A stretch of 64,000 nucleotides of DNA from Virgibacillus sp. 7505 (GTDB lineage Bacteria > Bacillota > Bacilli > Bacillales > Amphibacillaceae), in the NCBI RefSeq assembly GCF_002272135.1, contig NZ_NPBF01000011.1:1-64000 (forward strand), written 5' to 3'. A program made the translations under genes and the position numbers. Of the stretch, positions 50,062 to 58,922 are shown piece after piece. The notes under the pieces are model-generated. The model was not told the DNA's origin. It saw only the letters and a list, made by a program, of their open reading frames with translations, and searched no databases. The stretch's first letter is position 1. Each line of letters opens with the position of its first letter.

Positions 50062-51831
50062 ATGAGTAAACGAAATATAGTTGTTGTCGGCGGGGGTCTT
50101 GCAGGCTTGATGGCAACCATCAAAGCAGCAGAAGCCGGCGTTCATGTAGATTTATTATCCATTGTTCCGGTGAAACGCTCCCACTCCGTTTGTGCACAGG
50201 GAGGCATCAACGGAGCGGTCAATACGAAGGGTGAGGGTGACTCCACTTGGGAGCATTTCGATGATACGGTTTACGGTGGTGATTTCCTTGCCAACCAAGG
50301 TCCTGTAAAAGGAATGTGCGATGCAGCACCAAGTATCATCCATATGCTCGACCGGATGGGAGTCATGTTCAACCGGACACCGGAGGGACTGCTTGATTTC
50401 CGTCGTTTCGGGGGTACGCAATATCACCGGACAGCTTATGCTGGTGCAACGACTGGTCAACAGCTGCTTTATGCACTTGATGAACAGGTGAGACGCTTTG
50501 AAACAGCAGGTCTGGTAACAAAATATGAAGGATGGGAATTCGTTCATGCCATCATTGATGAGGAAGGTGTCGGACGCGGTATCCTGACACAGAACATCCA
50601 ATCCCATGAATTGCGCGCGTTAAGGGCAGATGCAGTCATCATGGCGACAGGCGGTCCTGGTATCATCTTCGGAAAATCGACGAACTCCATCATCAACACG
50701 GGTTCTGCTGCTGGAGCTTTGTATGAGCAAGGCGCAATTTATGCGAATGGAGAGTTCATTCAGATTCATCCTACAGCCATACCTGGTGACGATAAGCTCC
50801 GTCTGATGAGTGAATCCGCCCGCGGAGAAGGCGGTCGTGTTTGGACGTACAAAGATGGTGAGCCTTGGTACTTCCTTGAAGAGAAATACCCAGCGTACGG
50901 AAACTTGGTACCACGTGATATTGCAACGCGTGAGATCTTCGATGTATGTGTTAACCAAAAGCTTGGTATCAACGGCGAGAACATGGTTTATCTTGATCTT
51001 TCCCATAAGGATCCAAAAGAGCTGGATGTCAAACTGGGCGGTATCATTGAAATTTATGAAAAATTCGCTGGTGATGATCCACGTAAGGTTCCAATGAAGA
51101 TCTTCCCGGCAGTCCATTATTCTATGGGCGGTCTTTGGATCAGCGATGATCAAATGACAAACATTCCGGGAATCTTTGCAGCTGGAGAATGTGATTACTC
51201 CCAGCATGGTGCAAACCGTCTTGGTGCGAACTCCCTTCTGTCCGCAATATACGGCGGAATGGTTGCCGGACCGAATGCAATCAAATATATCGACGGACTG
51301 GATAAGCATGCTGATGATATCTCCAGCAAATTATTCGATGATGCACTTGCAAAAGAGCAGGCAAACTTCGATAAGATGATAAGGATGGACGGGAAAGAAA
51401 ATGCATACAAGCTGCATCGTGAGCTAGGCGAATGGATGACAGATAATGTGACAGTAGTTCGTGAAAACAGCAAATTGCTGAAAACGGATGACAAATTGCA
51501 GGAGCTGCAAGAGCGCTGGAACAATATCAACATCCATGATACATCCCTTTGGAGCAACCAAGGTGTCATGTTCACCCGCCAGCTGAAAAACATGCTGCAT
51601 TTAGCTCGTGTTATGACAATTGGAGCGTATATGCGGAATGAAAGCCGGGGCGCCCATTACAAACCAGAGTTCCCAGAACGTAACGATGAAGAATTCTTGA
51701 AGACTACGATGGCTAGATATGATGAATCTTCCAACTCACCAGACATCTATTATGAAGAAGTAGACACTTCCTATATCGTGCCGAGAAAACGTGACTACAG
51801 CCAAGCGAAAGCGAAGGAGGCAAAAGCATAA
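50062..51831 (+). CDS. sdhA: succinate dehydrogenase flavoprotein subunit
   Basis: SdhA oxidises succinate to fumarate through a covalently bound FAD. The 589-residue protein has the dinucleotide fold VVGGGLAGLMA, the FAD-linked histidine region RSHSVCAQGGINGA, the active-site ESARGEGGRVW and the C-terminal GEXXXXGXHGXNRLGXNSL-type region (GECDYSQHGANRLGANSL). GAGAGGGG precedes ATG. The stop overlaps the sdhB start by one base. Confidence 0.97.
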   Translation: MSKRNIVVVGGGLAGLMATIKAAEAGVHVDLLSIVPVKRSHSVCAQGGINGAVNTKGEGDSTWEHFDDTVYGGDFLANQGPVKGMCDAAPSIIHMLDRMGVMFNRTPEGLLDFRRFGGTQYHRTAYAGATTGQQLLYALDEQVRRFETAGLVTKYEGWEFVHAIIDEEGVGRGILTQNIQSHELRALRADAVIMATGGPGIIFGKSTNSIINTGSAAGALYEQGAIYANGEFIQIHPTAIPGDDKLRLMSESARGEGGRVWTYKDGEPWYFLEEKYPAYGNLVPRDIATREIFDVCVNQKLGINGENMVYLDLSHKDPKELDVKLGGIIEIYEKFAGDDPRKVPMKIFPAVHYSMGGLWISDDQMTNIPGIFAAGECDYSQHGANRLGANSLLSAIYGGMVAGPNAIKYIDGLDKHADDISSKLFDDALAKEQANFDKMIRMDGKENAYKLHRELGEWMTDNVTVVRENSKLLKTDDKLQELQERWNNINIHDTSLWSNQGVMFTRQLKNMLHLARVMTIGAYMRNESRGAHYKPEFPERNDEEFLKTTMARYDESSNSPDIYYEEVDTSYIVPRKRDYSQAKAKEAKA

Positions 51832-52607
51832 TGGAAGCGACGAAAACGAAGCAAGAGACGATAACAATTATTGTGACACGTCAGAATGATCCGAGTAGCG
51901 CCCCTTATGAAGAAACCTTCCACGTACCATACCGGGAGAATATGAACGTCATCTCTGCTTTGATGGAGATCCGGAGAAACCCGGTGAATGCGGAAGGCAA
52001 GGAAACGACCCCTATCTATTGGGATATGAACTGTCTGGAAGAGGTTTGCGGAGCATGTTCCATGGTTATCAACGGTACGCCAAGACAGTCTTGTGCGGCA
52101 CTAATCGATAAACTGGAGCAGCCAATTCGTCTAGAGCCAATGTCTACGTTCCCAATCATCCGTGATTTGGCTGTGGACCGCTCTCAAATGTTCGACAGCC
52201 TGAAAAAAGTCAAAGCTTGGGTACCGATTGATGGTACGTACGATCTAGGACCAGGTCCGCGTATGCCAGAGAAGAAACGCCAATGGGCATATGAGCTTTC
52301 CAAATGCATGACTTGCGGCGTGTGCTTGGAAGCATGCCCGAACGTAAACGATAAATCAGATTTCATCGGCCCAGCACCGATTTCCCAAGTTCGTTTGTTC
52401 AACGCCCATCCTACTGGTGCAATGAATAAAGGGGAACGTCTGGAAGCATTGATGGGTGAAGGCGGTATCGGCAGCTGCGGTAACTCTCAGAACTGTGTTC
52501 AGGTCTGCCCGAAAGGTATTCCGTTGACAACATCCATCGCCGAGATGAACCGTGCAACGAATATCCAGTCTTTCAAGAACTTCTTTGGAAGTGACACGAA
52601 CTACTAA
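51831..52607 (+). CDS. sdhB: succinate dehydrogenase iron-sulfur subunit
   Basis: SdhB passes electrons from the flavin to the quinone site. The 258-residue protein has an N-terminal [2Fe-2S] ferredoxin domain (CLEEVCGACSMVI, then C at QSC) and a C-terminal domain with two cysteine clusters, CMTCGVCLEACP and CGNSQNCVQVCPKG, for the [4Fe-4S] and [3Fe-4S] centres. AAGGAGG lies inside the end of sdhA. It is the last gene of the operon. Confidence 0.97.
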   Translation: MEATKTKQETITIIVTRQNDPSSAPYEETFHVPYRENMNVISALMEIRRNPVNAEGKETTPIYWDMNCLEEVCGACSMVINGTPRQSCAALIDKLEQPIRLEPMSTFPIIRDLAVDRSQMFDSLKKVKAWVPIDGTYDLGPGPRMPEKKRQWAYELSKCMTCGVCLEACPNVNDKSDFIGPAPISQVRLFNAHPTGAMNKGERLEALMGEGGIGSCGNSQNCVQVCPKGIPLTTSIAEMNRATNIQSFKNFFGSDTNY

Positions 52608-52610
52608 AAT

Positions 52611-52643
52611 AAAAGCCACCAGATCATTATCTGGTGGCTTTGT
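52611..52643. terminator. bidirectional terminator, sdhB / tetR
   Basis: AAAGCCACCAGAT, four-base loop and its perfect complement, between the convergent sdhB and TetR genes. Confidence 0.9.
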
Positions 52644-53174
52644 TTATGATTTTATACCTCGTTCAAATATTCCAACCATATGTTCAAGTGATCTCTCCAA
52701 ATCAACATCAAGTTTAAATCCAGCATGTTTATTCAAATCAATGAAGCCGTGCAGCATGCTGCGAAATCCTCTGATAGCATGGATCTCTTCTGTTTCCTCT
52801 AATGAGAATGCTGTTAAACCATCAGCTATAAGCTGTACAAGCTTTTCACCAACTTCTCCGGTTCCGCCTGGCAGGGAGGAGGCATACAGACCTGGATGAG
52901 ACGAACCGAAATGGACATAGGCCTTGGCTAGTGACAATAATGGCTGTGCTGTTTGTTCTGTTCCTTTTAAAGCGTCATACAGTTGAATTTGAGCCATTTC
53001 AGCCATTTCATGCTTGATTTCTTCTAAGTTTTTGAAGTGATTATACAAAGAAGGCGGCTTAATAGATAAGGAGCGGGCGATGTTTGCCATTGTGACTGCT
53101 TCGTATCCTTGTTGTTCTGCTAAGGATAGCGCGGTGTCGATAATCATTGTTTTCGTAAGCTGCTTTCTAGGCAT
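52644..53174 (-). CDS. TetR family transcriptional regulator
   Basis: This 176-residue repressor begins MPRKQLTKTMI. Its helix-turn-helix (about 28-48, MANIARSLSIKPPSLYNHF) has the TetR signature, and the C-terminal ligand domain is of the WHG/TetR_C_33 type (GFRSMLHGFIDL). AAAGGAG lies nine bases before this ATG, so the eight-residue N-terminal extension from 53198 is rejected. The start overlaps the end of the metallo-beta-lactamase gene, and the operon promoter carries two matching palindromes, so it probably represses itself and its partner. Confidence 0.9.
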   Translation of the reverse strand: MPRKQLTKTMIIDTALSLAEQQGYEAVTMANIARSLSIKPPSLYNHFKNLEEIKHEMAEMAQIQLYDALKGTEQTAQPLLSLAKAYVHFGSSHPGLYASSLPGGTGEVGEKLVQLIADGLTAFSLEETEEIHAIRGFRSMLHGFIDLNKHAGFKLDVDLERSLEHMVGIFERGIKS

Positions 53175-53874
53175 GTATTCTTTCTCCTTTTTCGGCACGC
53201 AGAATAGCTTGTTTCATATGCGCAAACGGTTCATGAAGCAAATCTCCATGTCCAACAGCTAAGATTTTAGGTTCTAAGTCGGCTAGCTTCTTAGCAGTTT
53301 GAACGGAGATTTGTTTATGCCAGGTAGCCCAGCTGGGAAATGGAAACTGCCATCTTAGATCACCGGATACTGCTATTCCGCCTCGAAGCTGAAACGCGTC
53401 TCCGACAAGAAGGGCACCATCTCGATGGTCGAACAATGCCAGCATACCTGGTGTGTGCCCTGGTGCTGCTATCACTTCGAGTGATCCGACACGGTCACCT
53501 TCGCTTAAGAACCTATCTGGCTTAGTCTTAATATTTTTTGGGTAACCGCCCTTGATGGCATGGCCAGCTTCCATTTTCTTTTCGTTTTGAAGTATATCCC
53601 ACTCCATCTGAGATAACATGACTTCTGCATCAGGTAAAGCATCTTTCAAGCTGTCTAAACCGCCAATATGATCTGAATGGGCATGAGTTAATACAATCTT
53701 TGTTATCGGTTTACCAATAGTTCGGGCTGCCGAGAGAATAGAAGATGCTGAAGAAGCTAGAGCTGCATCGACCAATGTTAGTCCGTCTTCTTCTTCAATT
53801 AAATAACAGTTCACCGGGAATAGTCTTGGCATAAAAGTGAGTTGGTATAGATTGCTTTGTTTTTGTATACGCAT
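53167..53874 (-). CDS. MBL-fold metallohydrolase
   Basis: This 235-residue metallo-beta-lactamase fold protein has the metal site THAHSDHIGG (H64, H66, D68, H69), the later APGHTPGM and GDAFQLRGG motifs and a final GHGD. Such enzymes are usually thioesterases, glyoxalase-like or lactonase-like; the substrate is not evident. The start at 53874 is supported by GGAGGAAG; the longer frame to 53934 runs through the operator. It is first in a two-gene operon with its TetR regulator, suggesting induction by the substrate or a toxic compound. Confidence 0.9.
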   Translation of the reverse strand: MRIQKQSNLYQLTFMPRLFPVNCYLIEEEDGLTLVDAALASSASSILSAARTIGKPITKIVLTHAHSDHIGGLDSLKDALPDAEVMLSQMEWDILQNEKKMEAGHAIKGGYPKNIKTKPDRFLSEGDRVGSLEVIAAPGHTPGMLALFDHRDGALLVGDAFQLRGGIAVSGDLRWQFPFPSWATWHKQISVQTAKKLADLEPKILAVGHGDLLHEPFAHMKQAILRAEKGERIHA

Positions 53875-53887
53875 AAAATCTTCCTCC

Positions 53888-53936
53888 AAACTAATGGTAT
53901 TAGTTAAACTATAAACTAATACCATTAGTTTCACAA
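53888..53936 (-). promoter_or_regulatory. MBL-tetR promoter with two TetR-type operators
   Basis: Two 17-bp palindromes of form AACTAAT-NNN-ATTAGTT lie at 53889-53905 and 53914-53930, centres 25 bp apart, and together form a perfect 18-bp inverted repeat. On the minus strand TTGTGA (53936-53931) and TATAGT (53913-53908) are -35 and -10 boxes separated by exactly 17 bases, and that spacer is the second palindrome. The first palindrome covers the expected transcription start. Confidence 0.8.
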
Positions 53937-54063
53937 GGATTTATTTTCCATTATATTGAATATACATCTACAGGTTAACTAAACGTACCCTACGTATATA
54001 GCTGAGGTTTCCCTTGCCTTGCTGTTAGCCAGGGTATATTGCATGGTAAGGAGGAAAAATACA

Positions 54064-54762
54064 ATGAAAAGACAGATTATCGCTCTTGGGGGCGGAGGAT
54101 TTTCAATGGAACCGGATAATTTAGCGCTTGATCGATATATACTTTCCCAGAGCGCTAAAGACGAGCCGCGTGTTTGTTTCATTCCTACAGCCAGTGGAGA
54201 TAGTGCGGATTATATCCAACGTTTTTATAAGGCTTTTCAACAACTGCCATGCACGCCTAGTCATCTATCTTTATTCGAGCCGTCGTTTCCAAGTTTGCGT
54301 GATTTTGTGATGGAGCAGGATATCCTGTATGTCGGAGGGGGAAGCACCCGGAATATGCTCGCACTGTGGCGTGAATGGAAGCTGGATAATATATTAGCTG
54401 AAGCTTATCAGAATGGAGTCATCTTGGCAGGACTAAGTGCAGGGGCCAATTGCTGGTTTGAAGAAGGGCTCACCGACCCTTTGAACGGGCCGCTCTATAC
54501 ATTAAATGGACTTGGTTTTCTATCAGGCAGTGTTTGTCCTCATTTTGATGGAGAAGCGAAACGCAGACCAAGTTACCTAGAAGCGGTCGGAAAAGGAAGT
54601 ATGAAAGAAGGTTATGGCGTGGGTGATTTTGCTGCCATGCATTTCGTGAATGAGCAGCTGAGCCGAGCTGTTAGTTCCCGGAAAGGTGCTGCTGTGTATA
54701 AAATAAACAGGCAAGAAGACGGAAGTTCTGAAGAAGCAATTCCGGCTACTTACCTGAATTAG
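54064..54762 (+). CDS. peptidase E (family S51) / type 1 glutamine amidotransferase-like
   Basis: This is a probable Asp-specific dipeptidase or related serine hydrolase. The 232-residue protein has the nucleophile elbow GLSAG with Ser125, an N-terminal IALGGGGFSMEP and YVGGGSTRNML before the nucleophile, matching YgaJ-type S51 proteins of bacilli. ATG 54064 follows AAGGAGG; the 15-residue extension to 54019 is rejected. It is a monocistronic-looking gene with an unknown substrate. Confidence 0.87.
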   Translation: MKRQIIALGGGGFSMEPDNLALDRYILSQSAKDEPRVCFIPTASGDSADYIQRFYKAFQQLPCTPSHLSLFEPSFPSLRDFVMEQDILYVGGGSTRNMLALWREWKLDNILAEAYQNGVILAGLSAGANCWFEEGLTDPLNGPLYTLNGLGFLSGSVCPHFDGEAKRRPSYLEAVGKGSMKEGYGVGDFAAMHFVNEQLSRAVSSRKGAAVYKINRQEDGSSEEAIPATYLN

Positions 54763-54771
54763 ATTCAGCAG

Positions 54772-54939
54772 TTACATTTCTACAATAAACCAGTGTATGT
54801 TTGAAGTAGTCTCTGAGACAAGCTGCTTTTTCATCAATTCGGCTTCTTCCATCGTATCGAATAGTTTGCACATCGTACTGCCTGTCTCTTTCAGACAGCG
54901 AACGTCATCCTTCTCTTCACGCATGATCACATACGCCAA
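54772..54939 (-). CDS. small hypothetical protein
   Basis: This is a 55-residue frame ending ...HWFIVEM, with composition like a real protein (acidic and basic helix-forming residues, two Cys). GAGGG is directly before an ATG at 54945 but six bases before TTG 54939, so I place the start at TTG. It converges on the peptidase E gene with a nine-base gap. No family was recognised. Confidence 0.5.
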   Translation of the reverse strand: MAYVIMREEKDDVRCLKETGSTMCKLFDTMEEAELMKKQLVSETTSNIHWFIVEM

Positions 54940-55062
54940 TATCATCCCTCATTTATAGTTTTCTAAGATGTGTTTAGAAGATTATATATCGAAGAGGATC
55001 TGTTGTATAGCAGTTTTCTGTAAAAAATTGATAAAAATAAGGAAAATTATACTAGGTAAATT

Positions 55063-55100
55063 AAAATAACCTTACAGCTAAAATGCTATAAGGTTATTTT
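55063..55100. terminator. bidirectional terminator near dinB-like gene
   Basis: AAAATAACCTTA and a perfect 12-bp complement separated by 14 bases. T tracts lie on either strand. It lies just past the end of the DinB-family gene. Confidence 0.8.
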
Positions 55101-55103
55101 GGT

Positions 55104-55556
55104 TCAGCGGAAGAAGGGAAGATCTGTTGCCCCGACTAAACGAGCATAAACGAACAACTGGCCTTTGTGATGCAGTTCATGATCATACATAGCTTGAAGA
55201 TAAAGTTCTTTCTTACCTTGCATACCCGGTATCTTCGCTTCGTTTTCCAGTGCCAGTTCTTCATCAGTGATAGTATCAAAGGCTTGCGCTGTATCATCTG
55301 TAAATTGCTTAACAGCTTGCTTAAGATCTTCCATCATATGTACTTCAGGGAGATCCGGAGGTGACATAACTTCCGTTTTCACCATATTTACGAACATATT
55401 GCTCGAGCCAGCTACATGGAGAACCAGATCACGAAGCGTCATTGCATCTTCCCATGGTTTAAAATCCAGATGGCCATCTTCGATTCGGTCAATCAGTTGG
55501 ATTAATACATTGCGATGCTGCAGCCAATTTTCTTTCCAGTGTTTTGTTTTACTCAT
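55104..55556 (-). CDS. DinB family protein
   Basis: This is a 150-residue four-helix protein of the DinB/YfiT superfamily. Candidate metal-ligand histidines are seen in LVLHVAGSS and DHELHHKGQL, the usual spacing. Family members include thiol-S-transferases and proteins of unknown role; here no partner gene is adjacent. Start ATG 55556 follows AAAAGGAG. Confidence 0.85.
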   Translation of the reverse strand: MSKTKHWKENWLQHRNVLIQLIDRIEDGHLDFKPWEDAMTLRDLVLHVAGSSNMFVNMVKTEVMSPPDLPEVHMMEDLKQAVKQFTDDTAQAFDTITDEELALENEAKIPGMQGKKELYLQAMYDHELHHKGQLFVYARLVGATDLPFFR

Positions 55557-55665
55557 GATGTATGCTCCTTTTATGGTGGTTTCTTATACTATAAACAAAA
55601 AAGTTATGTGCTGTCATTTGTTAGAGTCTGCGTGACATTTTAAGTGCTGTTTAAACGTCCATTTA

Positions 55666-56412
55666 TTATTCACAAGCATAGTCATCCTTATCCCGGTCAA
55701 ACTTACGTTGGTAGGCAGGGTGAGTGCTTGGTACACCGTCTGGATATGTTTTTCTAAGTTCCGTACAATTGGCAAACTGTGTTGATTGAGAAGATTCATT
55801 TGATGAGCTGTCTACTGGTGTTTCGGAAGTGTCCTGACTAGTGGCACAGCCGTCGAATCCGCGATCTGTCACGTATCCATTTTGCTGCCAAACTGCTTCA
55901 TCATCTTTTTTAGCAGTTGCTTGTGCTTTCTCGAAATTATCAAGGTATCTTGTATTTGGCGGGTACACATAAGCTACACGTGCCAATCCTTCTTCCAGTA
56001 ATGTCTGCTGCACGCTCACTCCATCAGCATATACATAGGCAAGTAAACGTCCATACTTGTCCGTTCGTGAACCAACATCGAATTCCAGCTCCAGTTTGTC
56101 CGCATCCGCCACTAGTTCTTCATTACGTTTGCTGGCATCCTTTCCATAGGGCTGAACACATTTGTTCGGCGCTTTCGTCTCTGGAGTATCTATAAGCAAG
56201 TAGCGGACAGTTTCTTCTTGCCCGTTGTAGTTCACTTTGATTGTGTCGCCATCCACTATTCGGATTAATGAAACTTCTACTTTGTCAGTTGTACCTGACG
56301 TGATCGTGGGTTTGGCTTTCGTATCGGTCTGTTATGTTTGGATTACACCGCAGCCACCTATTAACAGCAGTACAAAGGTCAGCCAAACAATATGGTTTAT
56401 TTTTTTTCTCAT
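55666..56412 (-). pseudogene. secreted lipoprotein thermonuclease with an internal stop
   Basis: From ATG 56412 a lipoprotein signal peptide is read (MRKKINHIVWLTFVLLLIGG followed by Cys21, lipobox LIGGC), but TAA at 56334-56332 stops it after 26 residues. The same frame then continues through a staphylococcal-nuclease-like domain (DGDTIKV, LLIDTPETKAP, YGRLLAYVY) and a C-terminal excalibur calcium motif (DRDKDDYACE). A single CAA-to-TAA change explains it. GTG 56256 could still start a cytoplasmic nuclease domain, but without a ribosome site. Intact homologues degrade extracellular DNA. Confidence 0.82.
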
Positions 56413-56480
56413 GAAGTACGATAACTCCTTCTAGCTGCATTATATGTATAATAAGAGGGAAGATATCGTTTCACAAGGGC

Positions 56481-56516
56481 AAAAAGCAGGGCATCGGATA
56501 GATGCCCTGCTTTTTT
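56481..56516 (-). terminator. terminator after aldehyde dehydrogenase gene
   Basis: A 15-bp stem (AAAAAGCAGGGCATC and complement), five-base loop, with T residues on the minus strand. Confidence 0.9.
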
Positions 56517-57993
56517 ATTCTGGTATATAAGGAAGATCCAATTCATCCGGCATATTGATGACATGTGTTTCGGCGTATGCAAGCAAGCCTTCTTTGCCAT
56601 ACTCACGGCCAATGCCGGATTGTTTTACGCCGCCAAATGGAAAGCGGACGTCCAAGCCTTGGATGGCAGCAGTATTGATCATCGTCGTTCCAGCCTGAAT
56701 CCGCTTGGCTACTTTAACCGCATGCTCTTGCTTGCCCCAAACCGAACTAGTCAGGCCATAGATGCTTTTGTTGGCAAGATGAATCGCATGCTCATCATCT
56801 TTGAAAGGTAAGATGGGGACCGTCGGACCAAACTGTTCTTGTTCGACAATCGGATCATCATAATCAGCACCAAGCACAAGCGTAGGCTGCATAAAGTATC
56901 CTTGTTTGAATAGGTCTTCATCCATTATTTTGCCGAGTTTGATGACTTCAGCCCCTTTTTGTTTGCTGTCATCAATCAGCCCCTGGACAAATTCCATCTG
57001 CTTTTTATTATTTACCGGACCAATCGTGACGTCTTCGGCGAAGGGATCACCAACGCGAATCCACTTATCAGCAGCTTCCCGATATTTTTCGATAAACGCT
57101 TCGTAAATGGACTCATGTACGTAAACACGTTTGGCGATCATACAAATTTGGCCTGCCGTCAGGAAGTTTGAAACGACAATCCGGCGCATTGCTTTTTCAT
57201 CATTCACATCAAAGTCTTCCAGTACAACGGCAGCGTCATTGCCGCCTAGCTCCAATGTCATATGCTTGATTGTATCGGCCGCTGCTTTCATAATGTGCTT
57301 TGCTGTTTCTGTTCCGCCAGTGAACGCAATCTTAGCTACTTTCGGGTTGGAAGTCAGTTCGACGCCAACTTCAGCTTCGCCATGCACAAGATTCAAAACG
57401 CCTGCTGGAAACTCGCCTGCAATTATCTCAGCAACTCTGCTGACAGCCAGCGGCGCCAGGGGGCTTGGCTTCAGGACCATCGTATTGCCTGCAAGCAAGG
57501 CAGGCGCAATCTTGATAGTTGAGAGCGAAATTGGATAGTTCCAAGGAGAAATAGCACTGATCACTCCGATTGCATCACGAGCTATGATTGTTTTACCGCC
57601 ATCATGCTCGTTCACTTCATCTTGAAGTACTTCCATGACATTATCACAGGCAAACTCCATCCACATCAGGGACACAGCGATTTCGCCCTTCGCATCATAT
57701 AATGCTTTCCCATGTTCCCTGGATAGGAGAGCTGCAATGTCTGATGCGTTATCTTTTATCTTTTGGATAGCTCGGCGCATGCGCGTGATTCGATCCTCGA
57801 ATGAAGATTGCCGCCACTCGGTGAACGCTTGATCAGCGGCATCAATTGCCTGGATTGTTTCGTCTTTCGTATTGAGCGGGGCGTATCCGACCACTTCTTT
57901 AGGGTTAGCCGGATTTTCTCTGGGAGCTTGTTTTTCGGCTTTATGCTTTTTTCCATTAATGATGCTATCAATCACAACTGGTTCCACAGACAT
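56515..57993 (-). CDS. NAD(P)-dependent aldehyde dehydrogenase
   Basis: This oxidises an aldehyde to the acid. From ATG 57993 it has 492 residues, with catalytic Glu248 in LELGGND and Cys284 in TAGQICMIAK, cofactor region FTGGTETAK and SPWNYP. GGAG lies eight bases before this ATG; the three-residue upstream extension is less likely. It resembles succinate-semialdehyde/long-chain type dehydrogenases in bacilli, but substrate cannot be read from sequence. It is divergent from the SDR gene across 132 bases. Confidence 0.9.
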   Translation of the reverse strand: MSVEPVVIDSIINGKKHKAEKQAPRENPANPKEVVGYAPLNTKDETIQAIDAADQAFTEWRQSSFEDRITRMRRAIQKIKDNASDIAALLSREHGKALYDAKGEIAVSLMWMEFACDNVMEVLQDEVNEHDGGKTIIARDAIGVISAISPWNYPISLSTIKIAPALLAGNTMVLKPSPLAPLAVSRVAEIIAGEFPAGVLNLVHGEAEVGVELTSNPKVAKIAFTGGTETAKHIMKAAADTIKHMTLELGGNDAAVVLEDFDVNDEKAMRRIVVSNFLTAGQICMIAKRVYVHESIYEAFIEKYREAADKWIRVGDPFAEDVTIGPVNNKKQMEFVQGLIDDSKQKGAEVIKLGKIMDEDLFKQGYFMQPTLVLGADYDDPIVEQEQFGPTVPILPFKDDEHAIHLANKSIYGLTSSVWGKQEHAVKVAKRIQAGTTMINTAAIQGLDVRFPFGGVKQSGIGREYGKEGLLAYAETHVINMPDELDLPYIPE

Positions 57994-58125
57994 GTCAAGC
58001 ACTCCGTTTCTATTGATTTGGTATTACTATACCCAAAAGAGAAGGCAATAATTATAGGCGGCGATTATGCGTTATAAAGAGGGGGAATGCTATAGTAGTT
58101 ATGTTAGGAATAGGAGGTCTTTTAT

Positions 58126-58878
58126 ATGGATTTAAAGGGTAATAAAATATTGATTACGGGCGGAGCATCCGGTATTGGCTTTGCTTTTGCGGAACGTTTT
58201 TTGCAGGCGGGCAATGAAGTGATTGTATGCGGCAGAAGGGAAAGTAAGCTGCAGGAGGCAAGGGACAAGCATCCGGAACTGATTACACGTGTATGTGATG
58301 TTACGGTTGAATCCGAGCGAACTGCGCTATTTGAATGGGTAAAACAAGAGCATCCAGATGTAAATATACTAGTCAATAATGCAGGAATCCAGCAGCGCTT
58401 CAATGTTTTAGAAACTGATGCAGTGAATGACTGGGCATATTTCAATAAAGAAATATCAGCCAATGTTGAAGCACCATTCCATCTATCCATGCTGTTTGCA
58501 CCTTTCATTGCTTCCAGCGGGAAGAAAGCAGCCATTATAAATGTGACCTCAGGTCTTGCGTTCACGCCAATGGCCATAGCACCAATCTATTCGGCAACAA
58601 AAGCCGCATTGCATTCCTTCACGATGAGTCTGCGCTTGCAGCTTGCTGAAACGGAAGTGGAAGTGATTGAAGTTGCTCCGCCGGCAGTCAACACAGATTT
58701 GGGAGGAGTAGGCATCCATACCTTCGGAGAACCAGTCGATGCGTTTGCTGAAGGGATATTCAAAGGGCTGGCCGAAGGTAAGGAAGAAATAGGGTACGGT
58801 ACTTCAGCCAAGGCCTTGCGAATGTCACGTGATGAAATTGATGAAGCAGTAAAGAATATATATAGCAGGGTGAAGTAA
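58126..58878 (+). CDS. short-chain dehydrogenase (DltE-like)
   Basis: This is a 250-residue classical SDR with cofactor motif TGGASGIG (11-18), NNAG (84-87), catalytic Ser142, Tyr155 and Lys159 (YSATK). It resembles DltE-type oxidoreductases of B. subtilis, but no dlt genes are present here. TAGGAGG lies before ATG. Divergent from the aldehyde dehydrogenase gene, it could act on a related alcohol/carbonyl pair; that is speculation. Confidence 0.87.
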   Translation: MDLKGNKILITGGASGIGFAFAERFLQAGNEVIVCGRRESKLQEARDKHPELITRVCDVTVESERTALFEWVKQEHPDVNILVNNAGIQQRFNVLETDAVNDWAYFNKEISANVEAPFHLSMLFAPFIASSGKKAAIINVTSGLAFTPMAIAPIYSATKAALHSFTMSLRLQLAETEVEVIEVAPPAVNTDLGGVGIHTFGEPVDAFAEGIFKGLAEGKEEIGYGTSAKALRMSRDEIDEAVKNIYSRVK

Positions 58879-58885
58879 AGAGAAG

Positions 58886-58916
58886 AAGAGCTGATCACAA
58901 GGACCAGCTCTTTTTT
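58886..58916. terminator. terminator between SDR and rsbR-like genes
   Basis: AAGAGCTG.TC, loop, GA.CAGCTCTT and six T residues. It lies between convergent genes. Confidence 0.85.
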
Positions 58917-58922
58917 GATGAT

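Noticed and set aside
50620-51309. 229-codon minus-strand frame inside sdhA
   Set aside because: A shadow of the sdhA codons; no start signal and no protein-like motifs.
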